NCBI RefSeq assembly: GCF_011050415.1
Contig: NZ_DRFS01000021.1
Coordinates: 62,001 to 126,000 of the forward strand
Source of the DNA: Halomonas sp.
GTDB lineage: Bacteria; Pseudomonadota; Gammaproteobacteria; Pseudomonadales; Halomonadaceae
DNA: 64,000 nt
Direction of reading: 5' to 3'
Position 1 is the stretch's first letter. The number at the start of each line of letters is the position of its first letter. Of this stretch, positions 36,524 to 48,938 are shown one piece after another. Position numbers and translations under genes: made by a program. The notes under the pieces are model-generated. The model saw only the letters and a program-made list of their open reading frames with translations. It made no database searches and was not told the DNA's origin.

Positions 36524-36550
36524 AAAAAGCGAGCGAAGCTCGCTTTTTTT
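36524..36550 (+). terminator. terminator after tRNA-Thr
   Basis: AAAAAGCGAGC pairs with GCTCGCTTTTT over loop GAA and is followed by more T, closing the Tyr-Gly-Thr tRNA transcript in the place where tufB is found in relatives. Confidence 0.9.
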
Positions 36551-36601
36551 GTCTCTAGTGTTTAGGTGCTTGCTTTGTAGGCCCTGATCATTAAGAAAGG
36601 G

Positions 36602-36630
36602 TTGTCAGGAGTGGTTTTCTCCGCTACCAT
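36602..36630 (+). promoter_or_regulatory. candidate promoter for tRNA-Trp-secE-nusG
   Basis: TTGTCA (36602-36607), a 17-bp spacer and TACCAT (36625-36630) lie about 54 bp before tRNA-Trp and after a terminator, so a new promoter is expected here. The -10 is only a fair match. Confidence 0.45.
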
Positions 36631-36683
36631 GGCGCCCGCTGTTGTGTAGGCGTATTAAAGCGCGTTTATGCACATGACGATAC

Positions 36684-36759
<76 letters not shown>

Positions 36760-36832
36760 ACCTTCCCCAGGTTGGTATGTCTTTTTCCAGAATTCTTTTA
36801 TCGTTCGCCGCACCCTGAGGAGTCTCGTTTTT

Positions 36833-37216
36833 ATGAAGCCTGGTTCTGTAAAACATGGCGCCGAGGTGCAACAGACGCGCCATGACGGGCTCAAGTGGGC
36901 GGCGGTCGTAGCGCTGCTTGTCGTTGCTGTTGTTGGTAATACCTATTTCGCCGATATTGGCCTGCTCTACCGCGTGCTTGGTGTGGTGGTGTTGTGTGTG
37001 ATCGCAGGTTTGATCGCACTGACCACTACCAAAGGTCGTGATTTAGTAGAGCTTGCCAGAAGCGCCAAGAAAGAGATTCAGCGCGTTGTATGGCCGACCC
37101 GTCCCGAAACTATTCAGACCACCGCCATTGTGCTGGTGGCTGTTTTGGTGGTTGGGTTGATGCTGTGGTTGATCGACACTCTTCTTGGCTGGGCAATGTC
37201 CGGCGTCATTGGTTAG
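36833..37216 (+). CDS. secE: preprotein translocase subunit SecE
   Basis: An essential small subunit of the SecYEG protein channel in the inner membrane. The 127-residue protein starts [14 protein letters not shown] at 36833 behind TGAGGAG; the open frame upstream runs through tRNA-Trp and is not coding. It has three membrane segments, the long E. coli-type form: [31 protein letters not shown] and the conserved third one [17 protein letters not shown]. The latter is preceded by the conserved amphipathic stretch [18 protein letters not shown]. Confidence 0.96.
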   Translation: MKPGSVKHGAEVQQTRHDGLKWAAVVALLVVAVVGNTYFADIGLLYRVLGVVVLCVIAGLIALTTTKGRDLVELARSAKKEIQRVVWPTRPETIQTTAIVLVAVLVVGLMLWLIDTLLGWAMSGVIG

Positions 37217-37224
37217 GAGTCTTC

Positions 37225-37758
37225 ATGTCCAAACGTTGGTACGTCGTTCACGCTTATTCTGGTTTCGAGAAGCATGTCATGCGTTCGCTTATCGAGCGTG
37301 TGAAAATGTACGGTATGGAAGATCGCTTTGGCGAGATTCTTGTGCCAACAGAAGAAGTCGTCGAAATGCGTGACGGCAAGCGTCGTAAGAGTGAGCGCAA
37401 ATTCTATCCCGGCTATGTTTTGGTCGAGATGGAGATGGCCGACGAAACATGGCACCTCGTCAATGAGACGCCGCGTGTTATGGGCTTTATCGGTGGTACA
37501 AAAGAGAAGCCTGCACCAATTACTGCCCGCGAAGCAGATGCAATTCTGATGCGCGTAAAAGATGGCACTGATAAGCCGCGGCCTAAAACGATGTTTGAGC
37601 CGGGTCAGTCAGTGCGTGTTGTCGATGGGCCGTTTGCTGATTTCAATGGCGTTGTCGAAGAAGTGAATTATGAAAAGAGCCGTCTGCAGGTCAGCGTGCT
37701 GATCTTCGGGCGCTCTACGCCTGTTGAGCTCGAGTTCTCGCAGGTTGAGAAAGAGTAA
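37225..37758 (+). CDS. nusG: transcription elongation/antitermination factor NusG
   Basis: Binds RNA polymerase at the clamp, aids elongation and links to Rho and ribosomes. The 177-residue protein begins [18 protein letters not shown] at 37225, with GGAG upstream and 8 bp after secE. The NGN domain is at 1-~120 ([20 protein letters not shown]) and the KOW domain at the end ([20 protein letters not shown]). The 133-bp gap to rplK is unusually rich in TAG and TAA triplets. Confidence 0.97.
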   Translation: MSKRWYVVHAYSGFEKHVMRSLIERVKMYGMEDRFGEILVPTEEVVEMRDGKRRKSERKFYPGYVLVEMEMADETWHLVNETPRVMGFIGGTKEKPAPITAREADAILMRVKDGTDKPRPKTMFEPGQSVRVVDGPFADFNGVVEEVNYEKSRLQVSVLIFGRSTPVELEFSQVEKE

Positions 37759-37891
37759 CGGGTGAGTAGTAAATAGTTAGTAGTGACTAGTAAGTAAGCT
37801 GTAAGTTTTAATTCGTGTGAAATGGCTGGTTCAGTTGTTTCGCTGGTACCGGGGAGCCTTCGGGCGTTATCACCCAATTGGAGTGTTAAAA

Positions 37892-38323
37892 ATGGCCAAG
37901 AAAGTACAGGCTTATATCAAGCTGCAGGTTGCTGCAGGTAAAGCCAATCCAAGCCCGCCGGTAGGCCCAGCACTGGGTCAGCACGGCGTGAACATCATGG
38001 AATTCTGTAAGGCGTTCAACGCCGCGACTCAAGAAATTGAGCCGGGCTTGCCGACGCCTGTCGTGATCACTGTCTACTCAGACCGTAGCTTCACGTTCGT
38101 TACCAAGACGCCGCCTGCTGCCGTGCTGCTGAAGAAAGCCGCTGGTATCAAGTCTGGTTCTGGTGAGCCGAACAAGAAGAAGGTCGGCACTGTGACGCGT
38201 GAGCAGCTCGAAGAGATCGCTAAAACGAAAGAGCCTGATTTGACGGCTGCAGATCTTGACGCCGCTGTGCGCACCATTGCTGGCAGCGCTCGCAGCATGG
38301 GCCTAAACGTGGAGGGTCTCTGA
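37892..38323 (+). CDS. rplK: 50S ribosomal protein L11
   Basis: A component of the GTPase-associated centre at the L7/L12 stalk base. The 143-residue protein starts [20 protein letters not shown], with the Pro-rich [17 protein letters not shown] motif. A frame open 75 bases further upstream is discarded because ATG 37892 has GGAG and the exact family length. In E. coli the rplK leader carries the L1 repression site; I could not identify it with certainty in 37759-37891. Confidence 0.97.
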   Translation: MAKKVQAYIKLQVAAGKANPSPPVGPALGQHGVNIMEFCKAFNAATQEIEPGLPTPVVITVYSDRSFTFVTKTPPAAVLLKKAAGIKSGSGEPNKKKVGTVTREQLEEIAKTKEPDLTAADLDAAVRTIAGSARSMGLNVEGL

Positions 38324-38325
38324 TC

Positions 38326-39018
38326 ATGGCTAAACTGTCTAAGCGTGCGAAAGTTATTCGCGAGAAAGTAGACACTACCAAAGCTTACTCTATTGAAGAG
38401 GCCGTAGCGCTGCTCGCCGAGCTGTCTACCGTTAAATTCAAAGAGTCTGTTGATATCGCTATCAACCTCGGCGTTGACCCGCGTAAATCTGACCAGGTTG
38501 TGCGTGGCGCGACTGTTATGCCTAACGGTACTGGTAAAGATGTACGTGTTGCGGTCTTCACCCAGGGTGCCAATGCCGATGCCGCTAAAGAAGCGGGCGC
38601 CGACATTGTGGGTATGGACGACTTGGCTGAGCAAGTGAAAAAGGGCGTCATGGATTTTGACGTTGTTATCGCTTCGCCTGACGCAATGCGCGTTGTTGGT
38701 CAGTTGGGTCAGATCCTAGGTCCGCGCGGCCTGATGCCTAACCCAAAAGTGGGTACCGTAACGCCTGACGTGGCAACCGCTGTTAAAAACGCCAAAGCCG
38801 GTCAGGTGCGTTTCCGTACCGACAAAAACGGCATCATCCACACTACCCTGGGTAAAGTGGACTTTGATGCTGCAGCTATTAACGGCAACCTGGAAGCCCT
38901 CGTTGCTGACCTGAAGCGCCTCAAGCCGAGTGCGTCGAAAGGCATTTACTTTAAGAAAATGACCATGTCCACTACCATGGGCCCAGGTCTGACTATCGAT
39001 CACTCCTCTTTCGTGTGA
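38326..39018 (+). CDS. rplA: 50S ribosomal protein L1
   Basis: Forms the L1 stalk, which moves deacylated tRNA, and in E. coli represses its own rplKA mRNA. The 230-residue protein begins [16 protein letters not shown]. It contains [18 protein letters not shown] text ([17 protein letters not shown]) and ends [14 protein letters not shown]. It starts 2 bp after the rplK stop, fitting translational coupling. Confidence 0.97.
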   Translation: MAKLSKRAKVIREKVDTTKAYSIEEAVALLAELSTVKFKESVDIAINLGVDPRKSDQVVRGATVMPNGTGKDVRVAVFTQGANADAAKEAGADIVGMDDLAEQVKKGVMDFDVVIASPDAMRVVGQLGQILGPRGLMPNPKVGTVTPDVATAVKNAKAGQVRFRTDKNGIIHTTLGKVDFDAAAINGNLEALVADLKRLKPSASKGIYFKKMTMSTTMGPGLTIDHSSFV

Positions 39019-39345
39019 AGTGAGAGGTCGTTAGCGTTAAAGTAAGAGAACCGAGCAAGAACTTTGCGGTCCCCCGTTTGGTTAATAAAACTGCCGGGGC
39101 ATCGTCAAAGACCGCAGGTGCCGCGCTTGATCAGTATGATGTTTTGTACTCAACAAGGGCGGCTTAATTGCCCATAAGCGCCTGCGCAGATGGTGTGGCC
39201 GCCAGTTGGTTAAGCTTAACGGCTTTCTGGTGAGCACCATCCCTAAGGCTTCTCGTTTTGCACTGCTGTTGCTTTGCAGTAAAGAGCGGGAAGAGATGGT
39301 AACCACCGGAACCTTCCTGGGTTCCGGCACGAAGGAGTGATCACT
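39019..39345 (+). other. structured rplJ leader (L10-type leader candidate)
   Basis: A 327-bp gap without a gene. TGCGGTC (39065-39071) pairs with GACCGCA (39110-39116), enclosing CCCCG (39072-39076) with CGGGG (39095-39099). A second hairpin, CCGGAACC (39306-39313) with GGTTCCGG (39320-39327), sits just before the rplJ ribosome site AAGGAG. In E. coli the L10-L12 complex binds a leader in this position to repress translation; the same role is likely here. Confidence 0.7.
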
Positions 39346-39852
39346 GTGCCACTAGCACTTGAAGGCAAGAAAGCGATTGTTGCCGAGGTCAGTGAAGCGG
39401 CCAAGGGCGCACTCTCCGTCGTAGTTGCTGATTCTCGCGGCGTCACGGTTGGTAAAATGACCGATCTGCGTAAGCAGGCGCGTGAGAATGGTGTAGAGCT
39501 GCGTATTGTTCGTAATACGCTGGCTCGCCGCGCTCTCGAGGGCACTCAGTGGGAGTGCTTAAACGATAGCTTCGTTGGTCCTACGTTGTTGGCTTTCTCT
39601 ACTGACCATCCGGGCGCTGCTGCTCGTCTGTTCAAAGAGTTTGCTAAAACGGACAAGAACTTCGAAGTAAAAGCGTTGGCCTACGAAGGTGAGCTGATTC
39701 CGGCTGCTGACATCGATCGTCTGGCAACCCTACCGACTTACAACGAAGCAATTGCCAAGTTGATGTCGGTAATGAAAGAAGCCTCCGCTGGCAAGCTGGT
39801 TCGTACTCTGGCCGCACTGCGCGACCAGAAGCAAGAAGCAGAAGCTGCTTAA
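39346..39852 (+). CDS. rplJ: 50S ribosomal protein L10
   Basis: Anchors L7/L12 dimers on the ribosomal stalk. I start at GTG 39346 ([19 protein letters not shown]), 8 bases after AAGGAG, rather than at the GTG at 39337, which overlaps that site. The 168 residues match the family. The N-terminal rRNA-binding text [19 protein letters not shown] is followed by the C-terminal helix that carries L12. In E. coli L10 with L12 represses this mRNA. Confidence 0.95.
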   Translation: MPLALEGKKAIVAEVSEAAKGALSVVVADSRGVTVGKMTDLRKQARENGVELRIVRNTLARRALEGTQWECLNDSFVGPTLLAFSTDHPGAAARLFKEFAKTDKNFEVKALAYEGELIPAADIDRLATLPTYNEAIAKLMSVMKEASAGKLVRTLAALRDQKQEAEAA

Positions 39853-39964
39853 GCAGCGTTTCTTGCAGGCGGCGTGAACGATCTGATCGATACGCTGCCT
39901 GAACTGAGCAATGAATCCTGAGTTCTCGGCTGACCGAGACTCCCGCAAAGTTAGGAATGAAACA

Positions 39965-40333
39965 ATGGCACTGTCTAAAGACGATATCATCAATGCTGTA
40001 GCCGACATGTCCGTAATGGAAGTTGTCGAGCTGATTGAAGCAATGGAAGAGAAATTCGGCGTTTCTGCTGCTGCTGCCGTTATGGCTGGCCCGGCTGCTG
40101 CTGGCGAAGCTGCTGAAGAGCAGACTGAGTTTGACGTAGTTCTGACCGCTGCTGGCGACAAGAAAGTTAACGTGATCAAGGCAGTTCGTGAGATCACTGG
40201 CCTTGGCTTGAAAGAAGCTAAAGGTGCTGTTGATGGCGCTCCTGCGACCATCAAAGAAGGTCTTTCTAAAGACGACGCTGAAGCAGCTAAAGCTAAGCTG
40301 GAAGAAGCGGGCGCAACCGTCGAGCTCAAGTAA
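39965..40333 (+). CDS. rplL: 50S ribosomal protein L7/L12
   Basis: The stalk protein that recruits translational GTPases. The 122-residue protein starts [19 protein letters not shown] at 39965. It has an N-terminal dimer domain, an Ala/Gly-rich hinge (about 35-52) and a C-terminal domain with [21 protein letters not shown]. An 18-codon upstream extension is not coding. Followed by a strong hairpin before rpoB. Confidence 0.97.
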   Translation: MALSKDDIINAVADMSVMEVVELIEAMEEKFGVSAAAAVMAGPAAAGEAAEEQTEFDVVLTAAGDKKVNVIKAVREITGLGLKEAKGAVDGAPATIKEGLSKDDAEAAKAKLEEAGATVELK

Positions 40334-40373
40334 TTCTTGTGCGGACGGCTTTACGCGCTGCGTAAGCTTCCAC

Positions 40374-40408
40374 GGCTGGCGGCGGGATATCCCGCTGCCG
40401 GCCTTTTT
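40374..40408 (+). terminator. attenuator-type hairpin between rplL and rpoB
   Basis: GGCTGGCGGCGGGAT pairs with ATCCCGCTGCCGGCC (two G-U pairs), followed by TTTTT. At this place E. coli has a partial terminator that lowers rpoBC relative to rplJL; a similar job is likely. The remaining 228 bp to rpoB hold a palindrome GCTGTTTGCAAACAGC and no gene. Confidence 0.8.
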
Positions 40409-40636
40409 CTGTTGTAACTGATGTTCAATAGCAGCAGTGCTGTTTGCAAACAGCGGAAACGATAGAAACGTAGAAAATGTGTATCTACGACAGTGTAATC
40501 GACGACTGAGTTATCGAACTAGATTTTCGACAGCGAGCTACCGATTTGAGGGGCTTGCTGTCTGCGTCTGACGAAGCCCGCCGGGCAGCGATGACCACGC
40601 ATCGGTCACCCATGGTGAACAAGCTGGGGAATACAG

Positions 40637-43600
40637 ATGGCTTACTCATATACTGAGAAAAAACGCATCCGCAAGGATTTCGGCAAACTGCCCCAAGTGA
40701 TGGATGTGCCTTACTTGCTGGCGATCCAGCTTGATTCCTATTACGACTTCCTCCAGCAAGATCGTTCGCCCGACGAGCGTCACGAGGTCGGACTACACGC
40801 GGCGTTTAAGTCCGTGTTTCCGATTGAGAGCTTCTCCGGTAATGCCGCGCTTGAGTATGTCAGCTACCGTTTCGGAACGCCGGCGTTCGATGTTAAGGAG
40901 TGCCAGCTGCGCGGCGTGACTTACTCCGCCCCGCTGCGTGTTAAGGTTCGCTTGATCATCTATGATCGCGACTCCTCGAACAAAGCAATCAAAGATATTA
41001 AAGAGCAGGAAGTCTACATGGGGGAAATCCCCCTGATGACCGAGAACGGTACCTTTGTTATTAATGGTACTGAGCGGGTTATCGTTTCCCAGCTCCACCG
41101 TTCGCCCGGTGTGTTCTTCGATCACGACAAAGGTAAGAGCCACTCCTCTGGTAAGTTGCTCTACTCAGCCCGCGTGATTCCTTACCGTGGCTCCTGGTTA
41201 GACTTCGAGTTCGATCCTAAAGACAACGTCTTTGTACGTATTGACCGTCGCCGCAAACTGCCGGCCTCGGTGCTGATGCGTGCGCTGGGAATGAACACCG
41301 AAGAGATTCTTGCTGAGTTTTTTGAAACCAGCGTCTTCCACATCGAGAAATCCGGTTTCTCTGTGGAGCTAGTACCGTCGCGCCTACGCGGCGAAACGGC
41401 TACTTTCGACATCAAAGATGGCGAAGGTAATGTGATCGTTGAAGAGGGCCGTCGGATTACCCAGAAGCACATTCGCCAGCTTGAAAAAGCCGGCCTTGAG
41501 CGTCTGGATGTGCCGATGGAGTACCTGTTCGGCAAAACGCTGGCCAAAGACCAGATCGACACCAAAACGGGCGAGTTGATCTGTCCTTGCAACACCGAGA
41601 TCACCCCGGAAGTACTTGAGCGTATGGCCCAGGGCGGCATCGCGCTGATTGAAACCCTGTATACCAACGATCTTGACTGTGGTTCTTTCATCTCCGACAC
41701 CTTGCGTCTGGATGCGACTAACTCCGCGCTTGAAGCGTTGGTCGAAATCTACCGCATGATGCGTCCCGGTGAGCCGCCGACCAAAGAGTCTGCCGAAACA
41801 CTGTTTAACAACTTGTTCTTCTCTGAGGACCGCTACGACCTGTCGGGCGTTGGTCGCATGAAGTTCAACCGTCGCCTGCGTCGTGATACCGACACTGGCT
41901 CCGGTGTACTGGATCGCAAAGACATCCTGGATGTGCTGCGCGAGCTGATCAATATCCGTAACGGCTTCGGTGACGTTGACGATATCGATCACCTGGGTAA
42001 CCGTCGTATTCGCTGTGTAGGCGAAATGGCCGAAAACCAGTTCCGCGTTGGTTTAGTGCGCGTAGAGCGTGCGGTGAAAGAGCGTCTTTCCATGGCGGAA
42101 AGCGAAGGACTGATGCCTCAAGATCTGATCAACGCCAAGCCGGTAGCGGCGGCGGTGAAAGAGTTCTTTGGCTCCAGCCAGCTTTCCCAGTTCATGGATC
42201 AGAACAACCCGCTTTCCGAGGTTACCCACAAGCGTCGTGTGTCCGCACTCGGCCCCGGTGGTTTGACCCGTGAGCGTGCTGGCTTCGAAGTACGTGACGT
42301 ACACGCCACGCACTACGGTCGTCTATGTCCAATTGAAACGCCAGAAGGCCCGAACATCGGTCTGATCAACTCGCTGGCAACCTACAGCCACACTAATAGC
42401 TACGGTTTCCTAGAAACGCCGTACCGTAAAGTGGTTGACCGCCAGTTGACTGACGACATCGTTCACCTCTCGGCGATCGAAGAGGGCGACTTTGTTATCG
42501 CCCAGGCGTCAGCAGCGGTAGATGAGTCCAACAAGCTGAGTGATGACCTCGTGCAGGTGCGTCACCGCGGTGAAACGACCTTTATGCGTCCTGAGCAAGT
42601 GACGCTGATGGACGTATCGCCACGTCAGGTCGTATCGGTCGCGGCGGCATTGATCCCGTTCCTTGAGCACGATGATGCTAACCGCGCCTTGATGGGTTCG
42701 AACATGCAGCGTCAGGCAGTACCGACCCTGCGTGCTGAGAAACCGCTGGTGGGTACCGGCATGGAGCGCTTTGTTGCCCGTGACTCCGGTGTTTGTGCGG
42801 TTGCTCGTCGTGGTGGTCTGATCGACTCTGTTGATGCGCGCCGTGTCGTTGTGCGGGTTAATGAAGATGAGATCATCGGCGGTGAAGCCGGGGTTGATAT
42901 CTACAACCTGACCAAGTACACCCGCTCGAACCAGAACACCTGTATGAACCAGCGCCCCATTGTGCGCCCAGGTGACAGCGTAGCGCGCGGCGATATTCTC
43001 GCTGACGGCCCGTCTGTTGATATGGGTGACCTGGCGCTTGGCCAGAACATGCGCATCGCCTTTATGCCCTGGAACGGCTACAACTTCGAAGACTCGATTC
43101 TGCTTTCCGAGCGTGTCGTTCAAGAAGACCGTTTCACCACCATCCACATTCAGGAACTGACCTGTGTGTCTCGCGACACCAAGTTAGGCTCAGAAGAAAT
43201 TACTTCTGACATCCCGAACGTGGGTGAGTCTGCGCTCTCCAAATTGGATGAAGCGGGCGTTGTTTACATCGGTGCTGAAGTCGGCCCCGGCGATATTCTG
43301 GTTGGTAAGGTGACGCCGAAGGGTGAAACCCAGCTCACGCCAGAAGAGAAGCTGTTGCGTGCCATCTTCGGTGAGAAAGCGTCTGACGTTAAAGACACCT
43401 CGCTACGTGCCCCTACCGGCATGAAAGGCACCGTCATCGACGTTCAGGTATTTACTCGTGACGGCGTTGAGAAAGATTCACGTGCCCTGACGATTGAGCG
43501 CATGCAGCTTGATGAGGTGCGTAAAGATCTTCAAGAGACCTACCGTATCGCCGAAGACGCCACCTTTGAGCGCCTGCAGCGCACCCTTGATGGCCAAGCC

Positions 43601-44713
43601 GTCAATGGCGGTCCAAACCTCAAGAAAGGCGATGTGCTGGACGAGGCTTACCTCGCAGAGCTGCCGCGTCAGCAGTGGTTCAAACTGCGCATGCAGGATG
43701 AGTCTTACAACGAGCTGCTGGCTCAGGCCGACGAGCAGCTGGAAAACCGTCGCAAAGAGATGGACGAGCGTTTCGAAGATAAGAAGCGCAAGCTGACCCA
43801 GGGCGATGACCTTGCGCCGGGCGTACTAAAAATCGTTAAAGTCTATATGGCTGTTAAGCGTCGCATTCAGCCCGGTGACAAGATGGCCGGTCGTCACGGT
43901 AACAAAGGTGTTATCTCGGCAATTATGCCGATCGAAGATATGCCGTTTGACGAGAAGGGCGAGCCGGTCGACGTGGTGCTAAACCCGCTGGGTGTACCGT
44001 CACGTATGAACGTTGGTCAGATTCTTGAAACCCACCTGGGCATGGCTGCTCGCGGTTTGGGTGTCAAGATTGAAGCCCTGCTGCGTGATGCACGCGGCCA
44101 GCAAGTCGCGGAAATTCGTGACTTCCTGGGTCAGGTGTACAACACCCCAGGTACGCGCATTGAGGATCTCGACTCGCTGACCGATGATGAAATCATCGCG
44201 CTGGCGAAGAACCTGAAAGCGGGTGTGCCGATGGCGACGCCGGTGTTTGACGGTGCTAAAGAGCACGAAATCAAGCATCTGCTGAAGCTGGCGGATATCC
44301 CCGAGTCGGGTCAGATGGCCCTATTCGATGGCCGTACCGGTGACGCCTTTGATCGTCCGGTTACCGTCGGCTACATGTACATGCTGAAGCTTAACCACTT
44401 GGTAGACGACAAGATGCACGCGCGTTCTACCGGTTCTTACTCGCTGGTTACCCAGCAGCCCTTGGGTGGTAAGGCGCAATTCGGTGGTCAGCGCTTCGGT
44501 GAGATGGAAGTGTGGGCGCTGGAAGCATACGGCGCTGCGTACACGCTACAAGAGATGCTCACCGTCAAGTCGGACGACGTCGAAGGCCGCACCAAGATGT
44601 ATAAAAACATCGTGGATGGCGACCACACCATGCAGGCAGGCATGCCGGAATCCTTCAACGTACTCGTGAAGGAAATCCGCTCGCTGGGCATCGATATCGA
44701 GTTAGAGAGCTAG
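40637..44713 (+). CDS. rpoB: DNA-directed RNA polymerase subunit beta
   Basis: The 1358-residue beta subunit (E. coli 1342). The rifampicin pocket reads [20 protein letters not shown] and [11 protein letters not shown], the wild-type sensitive residues. Further conserved parts: [33 protein letters not shown], and [13 protein letters not shown] before the C-terminus that contacts beta prime. The start [19 protein letters not shown] at 40637 is behind a GGGGA site. Only 10 bp separate it from rpoC. Confidence 0.98.
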   Translation: MAYSYTEKKRIRKDFGKLPQVMDVPYLLAIQLDSYYDFLQQDRSPDERHEVGLHAAFKSVFPIESFSGNAALEYVSYRFGTPAFDVKECQLRGVTYSAPLRVKVRLIIYDRDSSNKAIKDIKEQEVYMGEIPLMTENGTFVINGTERVIVSQLHRSPGVFFDHDKGKSHSSGKLLYSARVIPYRGSWLDFEFDPKDNVFVRIDRRRKLPASVLMRALGMNTEEILAEFFETSVFHIEKSGFSVELVPSRLRGETATFDIKDGEGNVIVEEGRRITQKHIRQLEKAGLERLDVPMEYLFGKTLAKDQIDTKTGELICPCNTEITPEVLERMAQGGIALIETLYTNDLDCGSFISDTLRLDATNSALEALVEIYRMMRPGEPPTKESAETLFNNLFFSEDRYDLSGVGRMKFNRRLRRDTDTGSGVLDRKDILDVLRELINIRNGFGDVDDIDHLGNRRIRCVGEMAENQFRVGLVRVERAVKERLSMAESEGLMPQDLINAKPVAAAVKEFFGSSQLSQFMDQNNPLSEVTHKRRVSALGPGGLTRERAGFEVRDVHATHYGRLCPIETPEGPNIGLINSLATYSHTNSYGFLETPYRKVVDRQLTDDIVHLSAIEEGDFVIAQASAAVDESNKLSDDLVQVRHRGETTFMRPEQVTLMDVSPRQVVSVAAALIPFLEHDDANRALMGSNMQRQAVPTLRAEKPLVGTGMERFVARDSGVCAVARRGGLIDSVDARRVVVRVNEDEIIGGEAGVDIYNLTKYTRSNQNTCMNQRPIVRPGDSVARGDILADGPSVDMGDLALGQNMRIAFMPWNGYNFEDSILLSERVVQEDRFTTIHIQELTCVSRDTKLGSEEITSDIPNVGESALSKLDEAGVVYIGAEVGPGDILVGKVTPKGETQLTPEEKLLRAIFGEKASDVKDTSLRAPTGMKGTVIDVQVFTRDGVEKDSRALTIERMQLDEVRKDLQETYRIAEDATFERLQRTLDGQAVNGGPNLKKGDVLDEAYLAELPRQQWFKLRMQDESYNELLAQADEQLENRRKEMDERFEDKKRKLTQGDDLAPGVLKIVKVYMAVKRRIQPGDKMAGRHGNKGVISAIMPIEDMPFDEKGEPVDVVLNPLGVPSRMNVGQILETHLGMAARGLGVKIEALLRDARGQQVAEIRDFLGQVYNTPGTRIEDLDSLTDDEIIALAKNLKAGVPMATPVFDGAKEHEIKHLLKLADIPESGQMALFDGRTGDAFDRPVTVGYMYMLKLNHLVDDKMHARSTGSYSLVTQQPLGGKAQFGGQRFGEMEVWALEAYGAAYTLQEMLTVKSDDVEGRTKMYKNIVDGDHTMQAGMPESFNVLVKEIRSLGIDIELES

Positions 44714-44723
44714 GAGCCGTCAC

Positions 44724-47700
44724 ATGAAAGATTTGGTGAAAGTACTCAAATCGCAGTCTCAGTCCGAAGAGTTTGACGCGATCAAGATTACCCTCGCGTC
44801 GCCGGACATGATTCGCTCCTGGTCGTTTGGCGAGGTGAAGAAGCCTGAGACCATCAACTACCGTACCTTTAAACCGGAGCGGGATGGTCTGTTCTGCGCC
44901 AAGATTTTTGGCCCGGTAAAAGATTACGAATGCTTATGCGGCAAATATAAGCGCATGAAGCACCGCGGTATTATCTGCGAGAAGTGTGGCGTAGAAGTGA
45001 CCAAAGCCGCCGTTCGCCGTGAGCGCATGGGGCACATTGAGCTAGCCTCGCCGGTGGCTCACATTTGGTTCCTGAAGTCACTGCCGTCGCGTATCGGCAT
45101 GTTCCTCGATATGACCCTGCGTGATATCGAGCGCGTGCTCTATTTTGAAAGCTTTGTCGTTATCGACCCAGGCATGACCACGCTTGAGCGCGGTCAGCTA
45201 TTGAACGACGAGCAGTACTTCGAAGCGCTTGAAGAGTTCGGCGATGACTTCGACGCCCGTATGGGTGCCGAAGCCGTTCAGGAACTGCTCAAAGACATCG
45301 ATCTGGAAGAAGAGATTAACCACCTGCGTGAAGAGATTCCGCAGACTAATTCTGAAACCAAGATCAAGAAGCTGTCCAAGCGCCTGAAGCTGCTTGAAGC
45401 CTTCTACCACTCCGGTAACGCACCGGCGTGGATGGTCATGGAAGTGCTGCCTGTGCTGCCGCCGGATCTGCGTCCGTTGGTACCGCTTGACGGTGGCCGC
45501 TTCGCGACCTCTGATTTGAACGACCTATACCGTCGTGTGATCAATCGTAACAACCGCCTTAAGCGTCTGCTCGATCTCAATGCGCCGGATATTATCGTGC
45601 GCAACGAGAAGCGTATGCTTCAAGAAGCGGTTGATGCGCTGCTGGATAACGGTCGTCGCGGCCGTGCGATCACGGGCTCTAACAAGCGCCCGCTGAAATC
45701 GCTTGCCGACATGATCAAAGGTAAGCAGGGCCGTTTCCGTCAGAACTTGTTGGGTAAGCGCGTCGACTACTCAGGTCGTTCGGTAATTACCGTGGGCCCG
45801 ACCCTGCGTCTGCACCAGTGTGGTCTGCCGAAGAAAATGGCTCTTGAGCTGTTCAAGCCGTTTATCTACTCCAAGCTGCAGTCGCTGGGCTACGCCTCAA
45901 CGATCAAAGCCGCCAAGAAGATGGTCGAACGCGAGCTGCCTGAGGTGTGGGACATCCTCGCCGACGTCATCCGCGAACACCCGGTACTGCTTAACCGTGC
46001 GCCGACGCTGCACCGTCTGGGTATCCAGGCGTTTGAGCCGCTGTTGATCGAAGGTAAAGCGATCCAGCTGCACCCGCTGGTATGTGCCGCCTACAACGCC
46101 GACTTTGACGGTGACCAGATGGCGGTACACGTACCGCTGACCCTGGAAGCCCAGCTCGAAGCCCGTGCGCTGATGATGGCCACCAACAACGTGCTGTCGC
46201 CCGCTAACGGCGAGCCGATTATCGTGCCGTCCCAAGACGTTGTACTGGGTCTATACTACATGACTCGGGAAAAGATCAACGCCAAAGGCGAAGGCATGGT
46301 GTTCTCTGACCTCAACGAGGTCGAGCGCGCCTTTGGAACGCAGTCAGTATCGCTGCACGCCCGGGTCAAAGTACGCCTGGACGAAATCGATATCGAAGAA
46401 GAGAGCGGCGAGCGTAGCTTCCACCGCCGTATTTACGATACGACGGTAGGCCGTGCACTGCTGTTCCGTATTCTGCCCGAAGGTGTGCCCTTCGAGCTGA
46501 TCGACCAGCCGATGAAGAAGAAGGCGATCTCCAGCCTGATCAACGAAGTTTATCGTCGTGCCGGCCTCAAACCGACCGTCATTTTCGCTGACCAGCTGAT
46601 GTATACCGGTTTCCGCTTAGCGACCTGGTCCGGCGCCTCAATCGGTGTTAACGACTTCGTTATCCCCGAAGCCAAAACTGAAATCGTTGATGCAGCGGAA
46701 GCCGAAGTTAAAGAGATCGAAGACCAGTTCTCTTCTGGCCTGGTAACAGCGGGTGAGAAGTACAACAAGGTTATCGATATCTGGTCCAAGGCCAACGATA
46801 AAGTCGCCAAGGCGATGATGGTGGGTATCTCTAAAGAGACCGTCATTGATCGTGATGGTAACGAAGTTGAGCAGGACTCGTTCAACAGCGTCTTCATCAT
46901 GGCCGACTCCGGTGCCCGGGGTAGTGCCGCTCAGATTCGTCAGTTGGCGGGTATGCGTGGCCTGATGGCCAAGCCGGACGGTTCGATCATCGAAACGCCC
47001 ATCGTCGCCAACTTCCGTGAAGGTCTGAACGTACTTCAGTACTTCATCTCTACCCACGGTGCACGTAAAGGTCTTGCGGATACGGCCCTGAAAACCGCCA
47101 ACTCCGGTTACCTGACCCGTCGTTTGGTAGACGTAGCGCAAGACCTGGTCATCACTGAAGTCGACTGTGGTACCGAAAATGGCTTGACCCTGCACCCAAT
47201 CATCGAAGGCGGCGACATTATCGTACCGCTTTCCCAGCGTGTGCTGGGTCGTGTTGTCGCTCAGGATGTAGTTCACCCTGGCAGCGGTGAAGTATTGATC
47301 GCTAAAGGCACCTTGCTCGACGAGAAGTGGTGTGCCGAGCTCGACACCATGGGTGTCGACGAGATCATCGTACGCTCGACGATTACCTGTGAGACCGCAC
47401 ACGGCGTGTGTGCCTCCTGTTACGGCCGTGACTTGGCCCGTGGCCATCAGGTCAACATCGGTGAAGCCGTCGGCGTTATCGCCGCACAGTCCATCGGTGA
47501 GCCGGGTACCCAGCTGACCATGCGTACCTTCCACATCGGTGGTGCGGCATCGCGTTCGTCAGCCGTGGATAGCGTACAAGTGAAGCACGGCGGTAAGGTT
47601 CGTCTGCACAACATCAAGCACGTTGAACGTGCTGACGGCAAGCTGGTGGTGGTATCGCGCTCCAGTGCCCTGGCCGTTGCTGACGACCATGGCCGTGAGC

Positions 47701-48938
47701 GTGAGTACTATAAGCTCCCTTACGGTGCTGAGCTTTCTGTACGCGATGGCGACGTGGTCGACGCTGGTGCGACAGTAGCCAAATGGGATCCGCACACTCA
47801 CCCGATCGTCGCCGAAGTAGAGGGTAAAGCGCAGTTCATCGATCTCGACGAAGGTGTCACCATGCACCGCAGCGTCGATGAGATGACCGGCCTCTCCTCC
47901 ATTGAGGTGATCGAGTCCGCAGCACGTCCCATGGCCGGTCGCGACAAGCGCCCCATGGTCATGCTGCAAGATGCTGCTGGCGAATACGTATCTGTGTCTG
48001 GCTCGAATACGCCAGTACAGTACTTGCTGCCTGGCAACTCGATTATTTCGGTCGACGACGGTGTCACGATCGGTGTGGGCGAGGTGGTTGCCCGTATCCC
48101 GGTTGAGGCATCCGCTAACAAAGATATTACCGGTGGTCTGCCGCGGGTTGCTGACTTGTTTGAGGCGCGTAAGCCCAAAGAGTCTTCTATCCTGGCCGAA
48201 ATCAGTGGTGTTATTAGCTTCGGTAAAGAGACCAAAGGTAAGCGTCGTCTGACCATTACCCCGGAGTCTGGCGATCCGTTTGAAGCGCTGATTCCGAAAT
48301 GGCGTCAAATTGCCGTCTTCGAAGGCGAAACTGTCGAGAAGGGTGAGGTAATTTCCGATGGGCCGAGCAATCCGCACGATATCCTGCGCTTGCTGGGTGT
48401 TGAGGAACTCGCCAAGTACATCACTGCCGAAGTGCAGGACGTTTATCGTCTGCAGGGCGTAGGTATCAACGACAAGCACATCGAAGTGATTGTGCGTCAG
48501 ATGCTACGCAAGGTAGAGATTACTGATTCGGGCGACTCTGACTTCATCACCGGCGACCAGGCTGAACTGGTTCGCGTGCTGGAGCAGAACGAACGCCTTG
48601 AGAAAGAGAAGAAATTCCCGGCCAAGTATCAGCGTATGCTGCTGGGTATCACCAAGGCCAGTCTGGCCACCGAGTCGTTCATTTCCGCGGCCTCCTTCCA
48701 GGAGACAACCCGCGTACTGACCGAAGCAGCGGTGACCGGCAAGCGCGATTACCTGCGCGGCCTGAAAGAAAACGTGGTGGTTGGTCGCCTGATACCGGCG
48801 GGTACAGGTTTGACTCACCACGCAGAGCGTCGTCGCAAACGCGAAGACGTGGAGCAACTGTTCAATCCTTCGGCTACCGAAGTCGAACAGGAGCTGGGTG
48901 CTCAGTTGACCGCTCTCGACTCTGACGATGAGCTGTAG
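44724..48938 (+). CDS. rpoC: DNA-directed RNA polymerase subunit beta prime
   Basis: The 1404-residue beta prime subunit (E. coli 1407). The N-terminal zinc site is [20 protein letters not shown] and the catalytic Mg site is [12 protein letters not shown]. The bridge/trigger region follows, with [20 protein letters not shown]. The second zinc-site cysteines are in [19 protein letters not shown], and the [18 protein letters not shown] motif is intact. GGAG lies before the ATG. Ends at TAG 48936-48938. Confidence 0.98.
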   Translation: MKDLVKVLKSQSQSEEFDAIKITLASPDMIRSWSFGEVKKPETINYRTFKPERDGLFCAKIFGPVKDYECLCGKYKRMKHRGIICEKCGVEVTKAAVRRERMGHIELASPVAHIWFLKSLPSRIGMFLDMTLRDIERVLYFESFVVIDPGMTTLERGQLLNDEQYFEALEEFGDDFDARMGAEAVQELLKDIDLEEEINHLREEIPQTNSETKIKKLSKRLKLLEAFYHSGNAPAWMVMEVLPVLPPDLRPLVPLDGGRFATSDLNDLYRRVINRNNRLKRLLDLNAPDIIVRNEKRMLQEAVDALLDNGRRGRAITGSNKRPLKSLADMIKGKQGRFRQNLLGKRVDYSGRSVITVGPTLRLHQCGLPKKMALELFKPFIYSKLQSLGYASTIKAAKKMVERELPEVWDILADVIREHPVLLNRAPTLHRLGIQAFEPLLIEGKAIQLHPLVCAAYNADFDGDQMAVHVPLTLEAQLEARALMMATNNVLSPANGEPIIVPSQDVVLGLYYMTREKINAKGEGMVFSDLNEVERAFGTQSVSLHARVKVRLDEIDIEEESGERSFHRRIYDTTVGRALLFRILPEGVPFELIDQPMKKKAISSLINEVYRRAGLKPTVIFADQLMYTGFRLATWSGASIGVNDFVIPEAKTEIVDAAEAEVKEIEDQFSSGLVTAGEKYNKVIDIWSKANDKVAKAMMVGISKETVIDRDGNEVEQDSFNSVFIMADSGARGSAAQIRQLAGMRGLMAKPDGSIIETPIVANFREGLNVLQYFISTHGARKGLADTALKTANSGYLTRRLVDVAQDLVITEVDCGTENGLTLHPIIEGGDIIVPLSQRVLGRVVAQDVVHPGSGEVLIAKGTLLDEKWCAELDTMGVDEIIVRSTITCETAHGVCASCYGRDLARGHQVNIGEAVGVIAAQSIGEPGTQLTMRTFHIGGAASRSSAVDSVQVKHGGKVRLHNIKHVERADGKLVVVSRSSALAVADDHGREREYYKLPYGAELSVRDGDVVDAGATVAKWDPHTHPIVAEVEGKAQFIDLDEGVTMHRSVDEMTGLSSIEVIESAARPMAGRDKRPMVMLQDAAGEYVSVSGSNTPVQYLLPGNSIISVDDGVTIGVGEVVARIPVEASANKDITGGLPRVADLFEARKPKESSILAEISGVISFGKETKGKRRLTITPESGDPFEALIPKWRQIAVFEGETVEKGEVISDGPSNPHDILRLLGVEELAKYITAEVQDVYRLQGVGINDKHIEVIVRQMLRKVEITDSGDSDFITGDQAELVRVLEQNERLEKEKKFPAKYQRMLLGITKASLATESFISAASFQETTRVLTEAAVTGKRDYLRGLKENVVVGRLIPAGTGLTHHAERRRKREDVEQLFNPSATEVEQELGAQLTALDSDDEL

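Noticed and set aside
42168..42300. Rifampicin-resistance substitutions in rpoB
   Set aside because: The pocket residues ([19 protein letters not shown]) are wild type. The rpsL lysines tied to streptomycin resistance are also wild type.
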